This document shows positions 62,491 to 64,000 of a stretch of DNA of 64,000 nt, piece by piece. The DNA comes from Henriciella sp. GTDB taxonomy: Bacteria; Pseudomonadota; Alphaproteobacteria; Caulobacterales; Hyphomonadaceae. The stretch spans positions 1 through 64,000 of the forward strand of contig JASJAO010000011.1 in NCBI GenBank assembly GCA_030066975.1, in the 5' to 3' direction. The notes beneath the pieces are model-generated. The model saw nothing but the letters and a program-made list of their open reading frames with translations. It had not been told where the DNA came from and did not search any database. Every line of letters starts with the position of its first letter. Position 1 is the first letter of the stretch. The position numbers were made by a program, and so were the translations under genes.

Positions 62491-62946
62491 GTGGCACCGC
62501 GAAACTATACCGAGCCGGAGCTTGCGCGCATGCGCGAGCTCCATGCCGAGGGCAAGAACAATAATGAGATCGCTGCCGCGCTGAGTGCTGAATTTGGCAC
62601 GAAGCGCCAGCGCGCCGGTGTCGGTGTGCGGCTTCGCAAGATGGGGCTGAACATCAATTACGTGAAACCCGTGGGTCAACGTTCGACCGCGGGCATCGCG
62701 GCGGGTTCGCGCGCGGCAATAGAGCGCCGCGTGCAGACAGGGGCTGTGGTGGCTTTGCCCGGCATTGATCTCATGGAACTCAAGAACACGACATGCCGCT
62801 ATCCGGTGCATGACAAGCCTTACCGTTTCTGCGGTGAGCCGACGGTGGAGGGATCGAGCTACTGCGCCGCCCATGCCGCCATTTGCAGTGACAAAAAACG
62901 CACTTCCGAAGTGAACGGCAGGCGCAAAACCAAGAAGGCGGCTTAG
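62491..62946 (+). CDS. GcrA-like cell-cycle regulator carried by the phage element
   Basis: The 151-residue product resembles GcrA, the alphaproteobacterial regulator that binds sigma70 and methylated GANTC promoters. It has an N-terminal helix-turn-helix (LARMRELHAEGKNNNEIAAALSAEF...RAGVGVRLRKMGL) and a C-terminal Cys/His motif (TCRYPVHDKPYRFCGEPTVEG...YCAAHAAIC). I chose GTG 62491, just after the DUF2303 stop, over an upstream frame start at 62440. It may redirect host transcription or cell-cycle timing. Confidence 0.8.
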   Translation: MAPRNYTEPELARMRELHAEGKNNNEIAAALSAEFGTKRQRAGVGVRLRKMGLNINYVKPVGQRSTAGIAAGSRAAIERRVQTGAVVALPGIDLMELKNTTCRYPVHDKPYRFCGEPTVEGSSYCAAHAAICSDKKRTSEVNGRRKTKKAA

Positions 62947-62968
62947 GCGAAAGTCAGGTCGAGAGGCG

Positions 62969-64000
62969 TTGGGGCTGATTATAGACAATTTTGCCGGGGG
63001 TGGCGGCGCATCGGTTGCGTTGGAGCAGGCGCTCGGACGCAAGGTCGATATCGCGATCAATCATGATCCGGACGCGATCGCCATGCACGCGGCCAACCAT
63101 CCGGAGACCGAGCACTATCAGGATGACGTGTTCAGCGTTGACAAGGCGGCGATCTGCAAAGGCCAGCCGATCGATGTCGCGTGGTTCTCGCCGGACTGTA
63201 AGCATTTCAGCCGGGCCAAAGGGCGTGCGCCGGTTTCAAAACGGGTTCGCGGTCTCGCCTGGGTGGTCCTGCAATGGGCGGCGCTTCCGAAATGGCAGCG
63301 GCCACGGGTGATCTTCCTTGAGAATGTTGAAGAGTTCCAAACCTGGGGCCCGATCTGCAGACAAGGCTATCCGGACAAGTCGAAGGCTGGCGAGACGTTT
63401 CGTTTGTGGGTCTCGCATCTGGAAGCGCTCGGCTACACGGTCGAATGGCGCTCGCTGGTCGCGTCTGACTATGGTGCTCCGACGATCCGCAAGCGCCTGT
63501 TTCTGGTGGCACGCTGTGACGGCGAACCGATCCGCTGGCCCGAGCCGACCCATGCTGACCCGAAACTGAAAACCGGGTTGAAGCCGTGGCGCACGGCGGC
63601 AGAGATCATCGACTGGTCGCTGCCTTGTCCGTCCATCTTCTCGCGCAAACGCCCTTTGAAGCCGAATACGATGGCGCGGATCGCGCGCGGGCTGCAACGC
63701 TATGTGTTCAACAATCCGCAGCCCTTCATTGTGAACCTGACGCATGGCGGGCGGGTAGAAGCGGTATCAGAGCCGTTGAAAACCGTGACCGCGGCGAATC
63801 GCGGCGAAAAAGCGTTGGTGACGCCGACGCTGATCCAAACCGGCTATGGTGAGCGCAAGGGCCAGAAACCGCGGGCGCTGGATCTGTTCAAGCCGCTCGG
63901 CACGGTCGTTTCCGGCGGCTCAAAACATGCGCTGGTCGCGCCGACAATAGTGTCGGTCGGGCACGGCTATAGCGGCGGTCGTCGCGAGTATCCGGTCGCG
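62969..64000 (+). CDS. DNA cytosine-C5 methyltransferase (partial, runs off the window)
   Basis: The frame opens at TTG 62969 and continues to the window end without a stop. It has the SAM-binding motif IIDNFAGGGGASVALEQALG, the catalytic Cys region WFSPDCKHFSRAKGR (motif IV, Pro-Asp-Cys) and the ENV motif FLENVEEFQ. These are motifs I, IV and VI of C5 methyltransferases, here in the phage-type sub-group. The C-terminal target-recognition part starts near residue 250. GAGAGG lies two bases before the TTG. It may protect phage DNA from restriction. Confidence 0.92.
   Translation, partial: MGLIIDNFAGGGGASVALEQALGRKVDIAINHDPDAIAMHAANHPETEHYQDDVFSVDKAAICKGQPIDVAWFSPDCKHFSRAKGRAPVSKRVRGLAWVVLQWAALPKWQRPRVIFLENVEEFQTWGPICRQGYPDKSKAGETFRLWVSHLEALGYTVEWRSLVASDYGAPTIRKRLFLVARCDGEPIRWPEPTHADPKLKTGLKPWRTAAEIIDWSLPCPSIFSRKRPLKPNTMARIARGLQRYVFNNPQPFIVNLTHGGRVEAVSEPLKTVTAANRGEKALVTPTLIQTGYGERKGQKPRALDLFKPLGTVVSGGSKHALVAPTIVSVGHGYSGGRREYPVA

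Noticed and set aside
1-64000. CRISPR array or insertion sequence
   Set aside because: I saw no regularly spaced repeats, no transposase-like product and no terminal inverted repeats.

Overview
The window looks like a chromosomal segment of a marine alphaproteobacterium. The Hyphomonadaceae/Maricaulales are my best guess, by inference from GC-rich housekeeping genes, a GcrA-type regulator carried on a phage, and the style of the exopolysaccharide locus. It has four parts.

(1) 1-8.2 kb: core genes. These are polA with a SIR2-like gene directly downstream, an AbgT-family transporter, a secreted EF-hand protein and ahcY, which ends in a strong terminator.

(2) 8.2-48.3 kb: a large exopolysaccharide (EPS) locus. 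It holds a FecR-like periplasmic protein, a PPP-type phosphatase, a NusG/RfaH-like factor, an undecaprenyl-phosphate sugar-1-P transferase, VanZ, seven glycosyltransferases apart from the priming enzyme, Wzc- and Wza-type export proteins, two Wzy/WaaL-type polymerase or ligase candidates and a PglK-like ABC flippase. Decorating enzymes are an O-acetyltransferase of WcaF type, an OafA-type acyltransferase with SGNH domain, a pyruvyltransferase, an FkbM methyltransferase and four sulfotransferases. Two sugar-nucleotide enzymes supply uronate and pentose precursors (UDP-glucuronate 4-epimerase-like and UDP-glucuronate decarboxylase). The expected product is an acidic, sulfated, pyruvylated and acylated polysaccharide.

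(3) 19.6-27.2 kb, inside the EPS locus: a complete lasso-peptide gene cluster. It has a 48-residue precursor with its own promoter and terminator, an asparagine-synthetase-like cyclase (C), a PqqD-like recognition protein (B1), a transglutaminase-like leader peptidase (B2), an ABC exporter (D), an HPr-kinase-like protein and a nucleotidyltransferase. The precursor has a single acidic core residue (Glu33, core position 9 if the core starts at Thr25) and ends in Ser, the residue type phosphorylated by the kinase in known kinase-containing lasso clusters. This is the most interesting system in the window.

(4) 48.5-64 kb: metK, an Abi-alpha-like gene, a zinc-ribbon membrane protein, a transaldolase and tRNA-Leu(TAA), followed by an integrated temperate phage or phage-like element next to the 3' end of tRNA-Thr(GGT). 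The element has a tyrosine integrase, a long leftward operon of small genes with start/stop overlaps, an S24/LexA-type repressor, five copies of a 12-bp operator (ACGCA-N2-TGCGT) flanking the early promoters, a possible leaderless Cro-like gene, DUF2303, a GcrA-like regulator and a cytosine-C5 methyltransferase cut by the window end. One phage gene has an apparent one-base frameshift just after its start. The other end of the element lies outside the window.
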